Assembly (NCBI GenBank): GCA_002084705.1
Contig: NBLX01000004.1
Location: 1 to 43,971, forward strand
Direction: 5' to 3'
Source: Desulfobacteraceae bacterium 4572_35.1
GTDB lineage: Bacteria > Desulfobacterota > Desulfuromonadia > Desulfuromonadales > Desulfuromonadaceae
DNA: 43,971 bases
A program made the translations under genes and the position numbers. Positions 1-8,386 of the stretch are shown here, in pieces (the stretch's first letter is position 1; the number at the start of each line of letters is the position of its first letter). The notes under the pieces were generated by a model that saw nothing but the letters and a program-made list of their open reading frames with translations, made no database searches and was not told where the DNA came from.

Positions 1-396
1 GTAAGTTTTCTCTATCAGCCGCTTACTGAACAATCCAGCATAAGCGCTGCGTGTCTGCGGATTTGTGGAAAACATTACCAGCCCAGCGGTGTGACGATCA
101 ATGCGATGTAGTGGCACAATATTGTCATTACCTGTAGCTGCACGCAAACGATACACCAAACATTGTTTAACGAAGCGTCCGCCGGGAGTTACCGGCAAAA
201 AGTGCGGTTTACACGCCACCAACAAGTGATCGTCACGATATATAACCTCCTCCTGAAACGGTATCACCACTTCATCTATAATTTCACGGAAATAAAATAT
301 AGTCTGCTGGGGGAGATAAAGACAATCTGCTTCGAGAGGACAAGGTGTCGCCACCTGGGGCAACACCAGTTTGGATGGATATTCAGCTATAGACAT
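1..396 (-). CDS. RluA-family RNA pseudouridine synthase (N-terminal part, cut by window edge)
   Basis: The minus-strand frame from the ATG at 396 stays open to the first base of the window, giving 132 residues of an incomplete protein. It contains HRIDRHTAGLVMFS near residues 98-111, which matches the catalytic HRLDRxTSGL loop of RluA-type synthases, with the catalytic Asp at the D of RIDRHT. Before it is the usual IYRDDHLLVACKP strand and a PVTPGG turn. The family isomerises uridine to pseudouridine in rRNA or tRNA; the target cannot be told from this fragment. It starts 12 bases after the selenoprotein gene, so the two are probably cotranscribed. Family membership is secure; the subfamily and the C-terminus are unknown. 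Confidence 0.85.
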   Translation of the reverse strand, partial: MSIAEYPSKLVLPQVATPCPLEADCLYLPQQTIFYFREIIDEVVIPFQEEVIYRDDHLLVACKPHFLPVTPGGRFVKQCLVYRLRAATGNDNIVPLHRIDRHTAGLVMFSTNPQTRSAYAGLFSKRLIEKTY

Positions 397-407
397 GGCA
401 CCATTAG

Positions 408-668
408 TCACTCAGCAAGTTTTTCATCCAGAAACAGTCTCATCTTCTCTTTGTCCGTCGCCACATCAATTGGCAGCGCAACTTGTTCAAAAAGAACATT
501 TGTCGAACTTCTGAAATCATATTTTTGTGCCTGGGGTGAATCTGTGGTGTAAATATTCAACTCAATCTTCTCACCAAATATTTTTTTCATCTCTTCGGCT
601 ACAACTATAGCCTTACGACATGAAACTCAGTTAGGATTTCCACTGTGAAAAACAACTAGCTCTGCCAT
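408..668 (-). CDS. Thioredoxin-like selenoprotein with UxxC motif, TGA read as selenocysteine
   Basis: Reading starts at the ATG at 668, 7 bases after a GGGGG ribosome-binding site. Codon 14 is TGA (629-627), and the same frame continues to a normal stop at 408, for 86 residues. The context is SGNPN-U-VSC-RKA: Sec14 and Cys17 form a UxxC redox motif placed between a hydrophobic strand (ELVVFHSG) and a helix, as in thioredoxin folds. Further on, a strand (IELNIYTTD) and a VALP segment fit the beta-3 and cis-Pro region. A two-stem hairpin directly after the TGA looks like a bacterial SECIS element. A conventional call would start at the ATG at 590 and lose the redox motif. The gene lies between panE and rluA; its substrate is unknown. 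Selenoprotein status is inferred from frame continuity, motif and hairpin; the thioredoxin-like fold is inferred from the strand and motif order. Confidence 0.82.
585..629 (-). promoter_or_regulatory. SECIS element following the in-frame TGA codon
   Basis: In the minus-strand RNA the TGA (629-627) is followed at once by TTTCAT (625-620), which pairs with ATGAAA (590-585). Inside this lies an internal loop, then a perfect 5-bp stem GGCTA/TAGCC closed by the six-base loop TAGTTG (612-597). A lower stem beside the UGA, an internal loop and a small apical hairpin with G and U in the loop, about 17 bases downstream, is the layout bound by bacterial SelB. The structure was found by eye and its energy was not computed. 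Confidence 0.75.
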
Positions 669-725
669 TTTAGCCCCCTTTTCGTTGTTAAAAAGTCTGT
701 CAAAATCTATTCAGCACCTCTCGCA

Positions 726-755
726 GTTGACACGTGCGCATCATACAAGTTACAT
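726..755. repeat. Short intergenic repeat, copy A
   Basis: About 30 bases here (gttga, cacgtgc, catcatac, ttacat) reappear with two small gaps and two substitutions at 22669-22701. Both copies lie at the 3' end of minus-strand genes (panE here, cbiC there) and carry a CACGTG palindrome. Only two copies are seen in this window, so a repeat family is unproven. Confidence 0.4.
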
Positions 756-758
756 CCA

Positions 759-1667
759 TCATTCTCCAATATCGAGGAGTGCAAAGAGCATCTCCACGCG
801 GGGCATGCTGACACCTGACTGACGAGCATATTGCAACGGAACAGCATAAATTGCTTCCAGCTCCAGCGCCCTACCCTCCGCACGATCAATCATCATACTT
901 GGCCGATAATGGTCCATCTCCTCGGTAAACTCGATCAATTGCTGGCTGAATTGTGCGGCGTCTATGGGGATATCAATAGTTTGTGCATTAGCCGCGGCAA
1001 TCACCTCCAACATTAGTTCTCTGACCAGGTCGTTACTCCATGGATGGCTTAAAATTTCGGTAACATCTTTTCCCAGCAGAGCAGCCAAGCCGTTAAAAGG
1101 GATATTCCATACCAGTTTTTCCCACCGAGCACGGCGCAAATCGGCAACAGCTTCACACTGCACTCCGGCGTTGTTGAACATCGTCGCCAAATCTTTACTT
1201 CGCTGACTTAGGCCGCCATCGTACTCGCCTAAACGGATCTCGCCAGCACCTAAATGGTGTACATTGCCCGGCTCGCCACGGTTGCTGCACAAAAAGGCAA
1301 CGCCACCAAGAACGCGTTCGGCACCAAATTCCTCTGCCAGCAATTCTTCATTACCCAGCCCGTTCTGCAAGGTCAAGATAGCTGTTGAGTCTCCGATCAG
1401 CGGGCGCACCAGATCAAGCATATACTGATTAGAAATAGTCTTCAACCCCACCAGCACCAGATCAACTTCACCTATTTCGCCAGTATCACGATAAGCGGAC
1501 AGTGTTGGTAGATGAAAATCACCATTACAGGAATGCACATATAAACCGCCAGTGCTAATCGCCAAGTAATCACGGCGCAGCAAAAAGTGAACATCCTGAC
1601 CACTACGCTGCAGCAGCGCTCCATAATACAAGCCAAGGGCTCCGGAACCAACAATGCCGATTTTCAT
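759..1667 (-). CDS. panE: 2-dehydropantoate 2-reductase (ketopantoate reductase)
   Basis: The protein reduces 2-dehydropantoate to pantoate with NADPH in coenzyme A biosynthesis, in the cytoplasm. It opens with MKIGIVGSGALGLYYG, the N-terminal dinucleotide-binding GxGxxG. It carries VGLKT and a QNGLGNEE loop typical of the ketopantoate reductase N-domain. The C-terminal helical domain contains RWEKLVWNIPFNGL, with the Lys and Asn of the catalytic site. I chose the ATG at 1667 (302 residues) because GAGGGGG lies about 8 bases upstream; a longer reading from 1712 would add 15 unrelated residues. The gene follows the SH3-domain protein by 25 bases. Relatives of this family act on other 2-keto acids, so the exact substrate is likely rather than certain. 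Confidence 0.88.
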   Translation of the reverse strand: MKIGIVGSGALGLYYGALLQRSGQDVHFLLRRDYLAISTGGLYVHSCNGDFHLPTLSAYRDTGEIGEVDLVLVGLKTISNQYMLDLVRPLIGDSTAILTLQNGLGNEELLAEEFGAERVLGGVAFLCSNRGEPGNVHHLGAGEIRLGEYDGGLSQRSKDLATMFNNAGVQCEAVADLRRARWEKLVWNIPFNGLAALLGKDVTEILSHPWSNDLVRELMLEVIAAANAQTIDIPIDAAQFSQQLIEFTEEMDHYRPSMMIDRAEGRALELEAIYAVPLQYARQSGVSMPRVEMLFALLDIGE

Positions 1668-1692
1668 GAAATAAACCCCCTCGCCCGACCAT

Positions 1693-2352
1693 CTAGAAAC
1701 TTCCCAGACCACGCTTCTTTTTACGCGAAAACTTACCGGCTACCCAACCCAGGAACAACACTCCGCCACCGGCTACAAACCATTTAATCATGGCAGTTTT
1801 CAGCATAGCTGCATTATCATTACGCAGTTGGGTTAGCTCCCCATTAGCGGCACCGAGTTCCTCTTTTAACCGCTGCCGTTCCTCATCGATCAACATCACA
1901 TTTTCGGCTTTAACCTGTAAATCTTTCAGTTCAACTTTGGTTGATTCAAGGAGCTGTTCTGTCATGGCAACAGTTTTTTTTGCTTCAACAAGTTGCTGTT
2001 GCAATTCATTCTGCCCCTTCAATTGAGGCTGCAACTGCGCCAGTTCGTTTTGTAAGCGTTTAATCGTGAACGATTTTGGTGTAGCACGCGAAACATACTG
2101 TTTGAGCACATATCCCTGAGTACCATCGGACAACTTCACATACAGATATTGCCCCTGAGCTGACAAAACCTCCATAGATGTGTCTGTTTTGAGAGTTCTT
2201 ATTACCCGAAATTGATTACCCATCCCCTCTCGCAAAGTGATAACCAGTTGATCAGACACATAACGGGTATCCGGGGCGGCTACTGCACTAGTTAACATCC
2301 CCAGAAAAAACAACTCAAGAAACAGTGCCATAACGATAAAGCGCATTTTCAT
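1693..2352 (-). CDS. TIGR04211-type bacterial SH3 domain protein, membrane-anchored
   Basis: The 219-residue protein has a signal peptide (residues 1 to about 25, ending in VAA), an SH3b-like domain (about 28-95, from TRYVSDQLVITLREG to GYVLKQYVS), a long coiled coil rich in Gln, Glu and Leu (about 98-185), a single membrane helix (about 190-207) and a short RKKKR tail that would stop on the cytoplasmic side. This order matches the YgiM-like SH3 family, whose members sit in the periplasm tethered to the inner membrane. Cell-wall binding is the usual suggestion, but the function is not established. It is the first gene of the panE, selenoprotein, rluA run. Confidence 0.75.
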   Translation of the reverse strand: MKMRFIVMALFLELFFLGMLTSAVAAPDTRYVSDQLVITLREGMGNQFRVIRTLKTDTSMEVLSAQGQYLYVKLSDGTQGYVLKQYVSRATPKSFTIKRLQNELAQLQPQLKGQNELQQQLVEAKKTVAMTEQLLESTKVELKDLQVKAENVMLIDEERQRLKEELGAANGELTQLRNDNAAMLKTAMIKWFVAGGGVLFLGWVAGKFSRKKKRGLGSF

Positions 2353-2410
2353 CTTCTAGCTCCTATACAATCTCCGATGTAATATCCTGAAGTAATAAAC
2401 TAATGCTGGA

Positions 2411-2432
2411 CTCGCAAAAACGAATTAGATGG
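2411..2432. repeat. Dispersed CTCGCAAAAACGA repeat, copy 1
   Basis: The block CTCGCAAAAACGA, two variable bases, then TAGATGG recurs at 30879-30905 and 31359-31385 in the same orientation. This copy overlaps the stop codon and last codons of the radical SAM gene ending at 2425. It is a short dispersed repeat of unknown role. Confidence 0.55.
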
Positions 2433-3777
2433 GCCAGTCGTGTTCGTAACCATCGGGGTAAAAATTATCCTTGGTTCGATTGAAATAACCATATTGTATT
2501 TTTGGCACCCGCTCTTTTACTTGATGGAGCATTTTTTTCATACCTATTGCCCCTGCACTATCAACCATATTATCTGCATGTGCCCGCTCCATAGCCTGAT
2601 AATACATCACTGGATCCAGACACAGGTTGCGCATCTGAATTAAATCTACCTGTTCATTTTCTATAACTTTCACCAAGGCATCAATCTCACGCTGTTGATC
2701 GGTGACCCCTGGAAACACCAGATAATTGAGCATAACAAACAATCCATTATCTTTTGCACACCTGATTGATTCAAGCACATCGGCAAACTGATAACCGCGA
2801 GGGCGATAGTAGGCACTGTAAAGCGGTTCCTGCAACGAATTAAGAGACACACGTACGGAATCCAGACCCGCCTTGCACAATTTATCAATTTTATCGGGCA
2901 TGGAACAGTTTGAATTGAAATTGATAGTACCGCGAGATGTTTTCCGGCGCATCTCAGCAACAGCTGCACAAATAGTATCTGACTGAAGAATAGGATCTCC
3001 CTCGCACCCCTGGCCAAAGGAGACAATCGCATTTTCTGCCTGCTCCAGATGAGGGATTGCGGTTTCACACAGCTCCTGCACCGTGGGCACAAAAGTTAAT
3101 CTCTCCTGACTTGAGGGACAGCACTCATTTTCAGCGCTTTGATATGAGAGGCAACCTAGGCAACGAGCATTACACACCGGTGAAGTGGGCAACGGACCCT
3201 CCCATCGACCCAAAAACAGATTCTTAGCTGCAAAACAGTGATAGTCGAGAGCACAGCGCGACAACTGCTGCAACAACCTGTTGTCTGGATATTTAGCCAG
3301 ATACTGCTCTACTCCCGGAGCAACTTCGCGATCATCGAAACGCTTGGGCTGCCACTGTTCATTACGATCAACCTGCTGGGCTGCCACATAAAAACGTTCC
3401 TCTTCAACACACCAACCCACAGCAGTGTAAGCCCACAGGGGCAAAGTTTCCCGTTTTTTCTTGTATGCTGCTGCCGGAAGCAATGTGCGGGTAAAAGCTG
3501 GTGCCATAAAAGCGCATACAGCCTCAACTTTATCGCCGCCCCAACTGCGCGGCAAATACTCCGCGGTGGTAAATTCCCCCTTATCAGAATCGAACCCAAT
3601 GGGAGGCGTATTGGGGAGGGTAAACAGCCGGCTCCCTTCGGGTAAAGGTATAAGTTCATCTCGTTCAGGCTGACATACTGTCATTCCATTCATCCCCGCC
3701 ATCAACAGCTGTGGATGCTCAAAAACCTCACCATTGGCAGTGGCTACCACTGTATAAATTGTTTTTTTTGCGTTCAT
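2425..3777 (-). CDS. Radical SAM protein of unknown function
   Basis: The 450-residue protein has an unassigned N-terminal region of about 200 residues, then a radical SAM core. The 4Fe-4S cluster motif is CNARCLGC (CxxxCxxC), followed by SFGQGCEGDP, which resembles the GGE-like strand, then a barrel with RVSLNSLQE and NYLVFPGVTD. Extra cysteines follow the motif (ENECCPS), so further cluster or metal ligands are possible. I prefer the ATG at 3777 (MNAKKTIYTVV); in-frame upstream alternatives are an ATG at 3819 and a GTG at 3828. The gene is divergent from a second radical SAM gene at 3988, with a hairpin between them. The reaction is unknown. Confidence 0.8.
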   Translation of the reverse strand: MNAKKTIYTVVATANGEVFEHPQLLMAGMNGMTVCQPERDELIPLPEGSRLFTLPNTPPIGFDSDKGEFTTAEYLPRSWGGDKVEAVCAFMAPAFTRTLLPAAAYKKKRETLPLWAYTAVGWCVEEERFYVAAQQVDRNEQWQPKRFDDREVAPGVEQYLAKYPDNRLLQQLSRCALDYHCFAAKNLFLGRWEGPLPTSPVCNARCLGCLSYQSAENECCPSSQERLTFVPTVQELCETAIPHLEQAENAIVSFGQGCEGDPILQSDTICAAVAEMRRKTSRGTINFNSNCSMPDKIDKLCKAGLDSVRVSLNSLQEPLYSAYYRPRGYQFADVLESIRCAKDNGLFVMLNYLVFPGVTDQQREIDALVKVIENEQVDLIQMRNLCLDPVMYYQAMERAHADNMVDSAGAIGMKKMLHQVKERVPKIQYGYFNRTKDNFYPDGYEHDWPI

Positions 3778-3862
3778 TATTCTAAATTCCTGTATAGAAT
3801 TACTGCAACTATTAAGCATGATGAGCACGTAATCCCCACATAAATGGACATGCCCAACTGGA

Positions 3863-3893
3863 GAGGTACTACATACCGTGGGTATGCTACCTC
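3863..3893. promoter_or_regulatory. Near-perfect inverted repeat between two divergent radical SAM genes
   Basis: The arms GAGGTA..CATACC and GGTATG..TACCTC pair with only a small asymmetric bulge around a short GTG loop. The repeat lies in the 210-base gap between the divergent starts at 3777 and 3988. There is no T-tract on either side, so an operator is more likely than a terminator. The function is inferred from position only. Confidence 0.45.
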
Positions 3894-3987
3894 AATTTTC
3901 AACGGAGCAACACGATTTATTCTATATAATTAGTCATTTTAACAATTTCATTTCACACAGCAGCAACTCTTCGCTAAACTGGTCACT

Positions 3988-5721
3988 ATGAAAACTATAC
4001 TGACAACCCTGCACAGCAAATATATCCACCCCAGCTTAGCACTGCCATATCTAGCATCGTTCTGCGCGTCAGAACAATGCGGAGATATCATCATCCGCGA
4101 ATTCACCATTCATGAACCACGCGAAAACATTATTGCCGAATTGATGGACGAAGCTCCAGACATCATCGCCTTCTCTGTTTACCTGTGGAACCGCGCTGCC
4201 ACATTAGAACTGGTCGATGCACTACACGTTATCGATCCACAACTACGCATAATTCTCGGTGGCCCAGAGGTAAGCTTTGAGAACGATAAGATATGGGAGC
4301 AACATGGCGGCATAACGGCCATCATTCGCGGTGAAGGGGAGCAACCATTACGCGAGCTGTTACAACTATGGCAACAAGCACAACCGGATCAAATCCCAGA
4401 TGGATACACGCCCCCCCCCATCGCTCGCGTTGATCGACGCTGCGAAAATAACATGATTTGGGGTGACGACAGTGAGCCGTTAGCAGAGCTTGACGCCATC
4501 CCATCCCCTTTTCAAAACGGGCTCATGGATTGTAACCGAGGTTTCGTCTATTATGAGACCAGCCGCGGCTGCCCCTATCGTTGTGTTTTCTGCATGAGTT
4601 CTCTGGACAAGCGAGTGCGTTCGTTTTCCATGGCACGTATTGAACGCGACCTGCTCTGGCTCATGGAGCACGATATTGCCAAAATCAAGCTGGTTGATCG
4701 CACATTTAACTACGACCCTGGGCGTGCACGCCACATTTTTGAATTTATCCTGCAGCATAACCGCAGCAGTCACTTTCATTTTGAAATCGGCGCCCACCTC
4801 CTCGACGAGGAAACCTTGAAATTACTCGAAAAGGTACCGGCAGGGATGTTCCAATTCGAAATCGGGGTCCAATCGGTTGTACCCGAGACCCTAAAACTTA
4901 TTAAACGTACCAGCGATATAGAATTACTTGAACACAATGTGCGCTACTTGATCCTGCACAGTAACATCCACCTCCATCTTGACCTCATCGCAGGGCTACC
5001 CGGCGAAAATTTCGTACAAATGCTGCGAGGAATTGATCGAGTTATGGATTTAAACCCACCTCATTTACAAATAGAAACCGTGAAACTGCTACCGGGAGCC
5101 CCACTGCGCCGCCAAGCAACACAATCGGGGATAATCTTCGACCCAAATCCACCCTATCGAGCTGTGCAAACTCCCAACATGACTTTCGCCGAACTCGAAC
5201 GGGTACGCGGCATCAGCCGTCTGCTGGATATCACATGGAACAACAACCGCGCCCATAATTTTGTAGTAGAACTTGGTTTGCACTACGGCAGCATGGCGAT
5301 AGCTATTGCTGAGATCGAATCGTTCTGGCATAACGATAGCTTATTTCGTTTTCCATTAGGTCAAAAAGAGATTTTTGAACATCTGGCTCGTTTTGTTCGC
5401 TTCAGTTTCAGCACCGAACACAGCAATAAACTCCTCGATATCCTTGCACGCGATTACGCCCTAAGCGAAAGGTTAACCCTTCGCAATGTTCCCGATTTTT
5501 TCAACATTGAGTTGCTACCAGCTGAACAACAACAGGTCAAAAACAAGATAAAGTTGCAAATTGAACAAATAAAAGGTCAGGGGGTAAAATTACAACACCT
5601 GGCGGTCTGCTTTCAACATTTGAATACACCATCAACACGACAAATACATCTGTTTTGTTATTTAAGTGCTACGGGAAAAAAGATGAAAATCATAGAACAT
5701 ATTTTCAGTAAAAACGACTAA
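3988..5721 (+). CDS. B12-binding domain radical SAM protein (DUF4080-like)
   Basis: The 577-residue protein begins with a cobalamin-binding-like Rossmann domain (about 1-130: IIAFSVYLWNR, ILGGPEVSF, IIRGEGEQPL). The radical SAM core follows, with cluster motif CPYRCVFC at about residue 195 in the context YYETSRGCPYRC. Later elements are FQFEIGVQS and DLIAGLPGE. A C-terminal region of about 190 residues is characteristic of DUF4080-type proteins. The overall order is that of class B-like enzymes acting on unactivated carbon or tRNA, but the substrate is not known. The first domain lacks an obvious DxHxxG motif, so cobalamin binding is uncertain. The Shine-Dalgarno signal before the ATG is weak. 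Cobalamin made by the neighbouring cluster could in principle serve it. Confidence 0.82.
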   Translation: MKTILTTLHSKYIHPSLALPYLASFCASEQCGDIIIREFTIHEPRENIIAELMDEAPDIIAFSVYLWNRAATLELVDALHVIDPQLRIILGGPEVSFENDKIWEQHGGITAIIRGEGEQPLRELLQLWQQAQPDQIPDGYTPPPIARVDRRCENNMIWGDDSEPLAELDAIPSPFQNGLMDCNRGFVYYETSRGCPYRCVFCMSSLDKRVRSFSMARIERDLLWLMEHDIAKIKLVDRTFNYDPGRARHIFEFILQHNRSSHFHFEIGAHLLDEETLKLLEKVPAGMFQFEIGVQSVVPETLKLIKRTSDIELLEHNVRYLILHSNIHLHLDLIAGLPGENFVQMLRGIDRVMDLNPPHLQIETVKLLPGAPLRRQATQSGIIFDPNPPYRAVQTPNMTFAELERVRGISRLLDITWNNNRAHNFVVELGLHYGSMAIAIAEIESFWHNDSLFRFPLGQKEIFEHLARFVRFSFSTEHSNKLLDILARDYALSERLTLRNVPDFFNIELLPAEQQQVKNKIKLQIEQIKGQGVKLQHLAVCFQHLNTPSTRQIHLFCYLSATGKKMKIIEHIFSKND

Positions 5722-5925
5722 CTTCACACCATATTTTGCGTGCAGCAGATAGGCAAACGCAATCCCCAATTGTTTCAGGCGTAGCGCATCACCATCTACC
5801 TTGCCAACGCAAAAAACAACCAACGGATAACAAAGGCGGTGGCAGAAAATCCGCGCCTCACGCACTACCTGTATCTGCTGGGGAAAAAGCTGATCAGCCC
5901 AAAACAGATCAGGCAGGCGGCATAA
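5722..5925 (+). pseudogene. Possible decayed small coding region after the DUF4080-like gene
   Basis: The frame of the upstream gene continues after its TAA into protein-like sequence interrupted by one TAG at 5782-5784 and ending at a TAA at 5923. The later part reads like a helical protein (RITIYLANAKNN, KAVAENPRLTHYLYLLGKKL, ISPKQIRQAA). No start codon with a ribosome-binding site is visible. It could be a relic of a C-terminal extension or of a separate small gene; it could also be chance. I do not recognise a family. Confidence 0.25.
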
Positions 5926-5970
5926 AAGACATGGTGCTATGGGTGTTGTCCCCGGGGAGAGATAGCAGAG

Positions 5971-7623
5971 CTAATCTAACTTTATAATCAGACCACCGAT
6001 ATACTCCGGCGTTACATCCTCACGAGCCAGGGAGCAAAACTCCTGTTCCCATATATCGAGACAGAAGTTGGCAAAAATACCGGTACCGCTAAAGCTACTC
6101 TCCAACCAGTCGTGGGTCTGGCTGCGCAACGCAGCAAAACCATCTGGAGTCAAACTGACCTTCTCGTGTAACACCAGCAACTCGGCAACCGCAATAGGCT
6201 GAGGATAAAAATCCCTTCCCATCAGACGATTAGCAAGGGCTGTCAAAAACAATTCTGACAGAGTTACCTCACTAGCCTGCTCTGGCAAACAGCCAGTCAA
6301 ATCAAGCTGATCCGGTGTCGGCAAACTGAACACTCCAGTGGCACTGAACAGCTTGGGCAATATTTCTATGCATTCCAGCTCTTTCTGCACTTGCACCACC
6401 TCAGCCCAAGTGTGAAAGCTGCGCATATCGGCCCTGGTAACATCGACGAGTCCATTAAAAAACTGCGGTTTATCCTGAGACAATGCATTAATTAATGCAG
6501 CATCAGGACCATCAAGATATGGTCCAATACTGGAAGCGGTGATCTTATCTGCTCGGCTTCGCAGTTCCACTGTCAAGCTAAAACCAAGCTGATACAACGT
6601 GTGTACATATACCTCTCGCAAGAATTGTTCTGCCTTATCTAGGTCGGCACCAGCTAAATAACCCAGAGCAACATTTAAAGTGTGGTAAACATCTTCTAGA
6701 ACTCGGGCAACATCATTAGGATCACCAAAATCTACCTGTTCGGCACTAAGAGCACGATTAAGTAAAAAACTAAACTCATAAGCAAGTTCCTGACTCAACC
6801 CCGTCGACAACAACTCTCCAAGAAGATCTTGCGGCTGTGCCAAGCTGAGCATAAAATCTGGCGTTGCCAAGCCAATATTCCGGTCATCAACCACAAATGT
6901 GGAAAAACTTTCTTTGCGGTACTTTTCGGGGGTAAAGATTGCGGGATCAATATAGTTAAACAGGGATCGAGCTTCAAATTGATCGACAAAGCCTAGATCT
7001 CCAAGCCTGCCACCACGCGCCTCAAATACTGCCTCCTGCAAACCTAAATCGAACTCATGGCGCACAGCTTCCATTAAACGTAAAAATAGCTCTTGGCGTT
7101 CCCGAAACAAAACATCCTGAAAGTTACTCATCAGTTTTTCAACTTCACCATTTCGATACTCGCAGTCGTAGACCTGATCAAAACGCTTACGCGTCGCCAT
7201 CAAATCCTCATCGTCTTTTAACGATTCAAGACCACTGATAATAGTAAGCTGTTTTTTTACCATCACCACCAACAGCTCAAAATCCAGTCCATCAATTAAA
7301 CGGAGAAAATCTTCCTCTTTTTGACAAAGTAACATCTGCAACCACTGCAGTGATTCCTCATCATCAAGCTCATCGCCACTCCAGCAATCCATATCCACAC
7401 ACAAAGTGATCTGCTCTGGTGTTGCCATACCAATAAGATCACTAACATCCAGAAAACCAACCTCTTTGATTAACAAAAACAGCTCCTGCGGTGCTAAGCT
7501 TTGAACCAACTCAATACTATTCTCAGCCTCTATCAAATAATGATATTTTCGCCGCCCACCTAAACTACGCAGAGACTTTAGTTGTCGCTCAAGATCAGAT
7601 ATTTTCAACTGTTTTTCAGACAC
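5971..7623 (-). CDS. DUF6178-like hypothetical protein
   Basis: This is a 550-residue acidic, largely helical soluble protein without signal peptide or membrane segments. The start is GTG at 7623, with GGAGG about 9 bases upstream. The opening (SDLERQLKSLRSLGG) and the later APQELFLLIKEVGFLDVSDL, ATPEQITLCVDMDCW pattern agree with what I remember of DUF6178 proteins, which are found mainly in deltaproteobacteria and have no known function. It stands alone, convergent with the DUF4080-like gene and divergent from the nitroreductase gene. The family name is from memory and should be treated as probable. Confidence 0.65.
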   Translation of the reverse strand: MSEKQLKISDLERQLKSLRSLGGRRKYHYLIEAENSIELVQSLAPQELFLLIKEVGFLDVSDLIGMATPEQITLCVDMDCWSGDELDDEESLQWLQMLLCQKEEDFLRLIDGLDFELLVVMVKKQLTIISGLESLKDDEDLMATRKRFDQVYDCEYRNGEVEKLMSNFQDVLFRERQELFLRLMEAVRHEFDLGLQEAVFEARGGRLGDLGFVDQFEARSLFNYIDPAIFTPEKYRKESFSTFVVDDRNIGLATPDFMLSLAQPQDLLGELLSTGLSQELAYEFSFLLNRALSAEQVDFGDPNDVARVLEDVYHTLNVALGYLAGADLDKAEQFLREVYVHTLYQLGFSLTVELRSRADKITASSIGPYLDGPDAALINALSQDKPQFFNGLVDVTRADMRSFHTWAEVVQVQKELECIEILPKLFSATGVFSLPTPDQLDLTGCLPEQASEVTLSELFLTALANRLMGRDFYPQPIAVAELLVLHEKVSLTPDGFAALRSQTHDWLESSFSGTGIFANFCLDIWEQEFCSLAREDVTPEYIGGLIIKLD

Positions 7624-7840
7624 GTCTTCTAGCCTCCAAATTTAAAAAATTACTTCGTTTACCTAAAAAGGTTCTGAGATATAGCCAAAGAGAACACCAA
7701 CGCAATTACAGCAAAAACACAGACATCATTTACTGCAATCAGTTGCCCTTTTTTTTAACTACACTCCATGCTATTTTAACAGATATCACAGATGCAGCCA
7801 GCATAAACTACCCTTTAAAACTCCCATTAACGAGGTAAAA

Positions 7841-8386
7841 ATGGATCTATTTGAAACATTAAAAAAAAGACATAGCTACCGTGGCTCAATGACCAAACAA
7901 AAGGTTCCCAGAGAAGATCTACGCACCATCGTTCAGGCCGGCATTATGGCTCCCTCTGGGAAAAATGCCCAGACAACTGAATTTATAATTATCGACAAGC
8001 CTGATCTTATCGACAAGCTCAATAAGCTTCATCCGGTCAATACTGCCATGCAGCAGGCACAAGCGATGATCGCCTGCATTATAGATAAAGAACCAGAAAA
8101 AATATACTCAGGCTACGATTTTCAGCTGGAAGATTGTGCCGCCGCAACAGAAAATATGCTTCTGGCAATTACAGCACTCGGTTACGCCAGCGTCTGGATC
8201 GATGGCTGGTTACGCATGGACAAACGTGCCGACACCATCAGCGCATGGCTTGATTTGCCACCTAGCAAGAAATTGCAGATTTTACTTCCCATAGGCAAAC
8301 CGCTAGAATCATGGGCACAAAAAGAGAAGAAAACATTTAAAGAAAGAGCACGCTTTAATTCTTACACTTGTACTGAGGTGAACTAA
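7841..8386 (+). CDS. Nitroreductase family protein (FMN oxidoreductase)
   Basis: The 181-residue protein has the nitroreductase start RHSYRGSMTKQKVP (equivalent to the RRSxRxF phosphate-binding part of the FMN site), APSGKNAQTTEF (the APSxxNxQPW motif), and ENMLLAITALGYASVWIDGW in the dimer-forming C-terminal half. Enzymes of this family reduce nitro compounds, quinones or flavins with NAD(P)H; the substrate here is unknown. GAGGT lies 7-8 bases before the ATG. Its stop codon directly abuts the ATG of the thioredoxin gene, so the two are cotranscribed. Confidence 0.88.
   Translation: MDLFETLKKRHSYRGSMTKQKVPREDLRTIVQAGIMAPSGKNAQTTEFIIIDKPDLIDKLNKLHPVNTAMQQAQAMIACIIDKEPEKIYSGYDFQLEDCAAATENMLLAITALGYASVWIDGWLRMDKRADTISAWLDLPPSKKLQILLPIGKPLESWAQKEKKTFKERARFNSYTCTEVN

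Noticed and set aside
163-552. A plus-strand gene of 129 residues
   Set aside because: It runs antisense across the RluA and selenoprotein genes and its product has no recognisable pattern.
408-590. A 60-residue gene starting at the ATG at 590
   Set aside because: This frame lacks a ribosome-binding site and the first strand and redox motif; the ATG is part of the SECIS lower stem and lies inside the longer selenoprotein reading.
5782-5784. The TAG as a recoded (pyrrolysine) codon
   Set aside because: It is preceded by an ordinary TAA in the same frame, there is no start codon, and no pyrrolysine genes are seen.
5662-5865. A minus-strand gene of 67 residues
   Set aside because: It overlaps the end of the DUF4080-like gene in antisense, has no ribosome-binding site and no recognisable motif.
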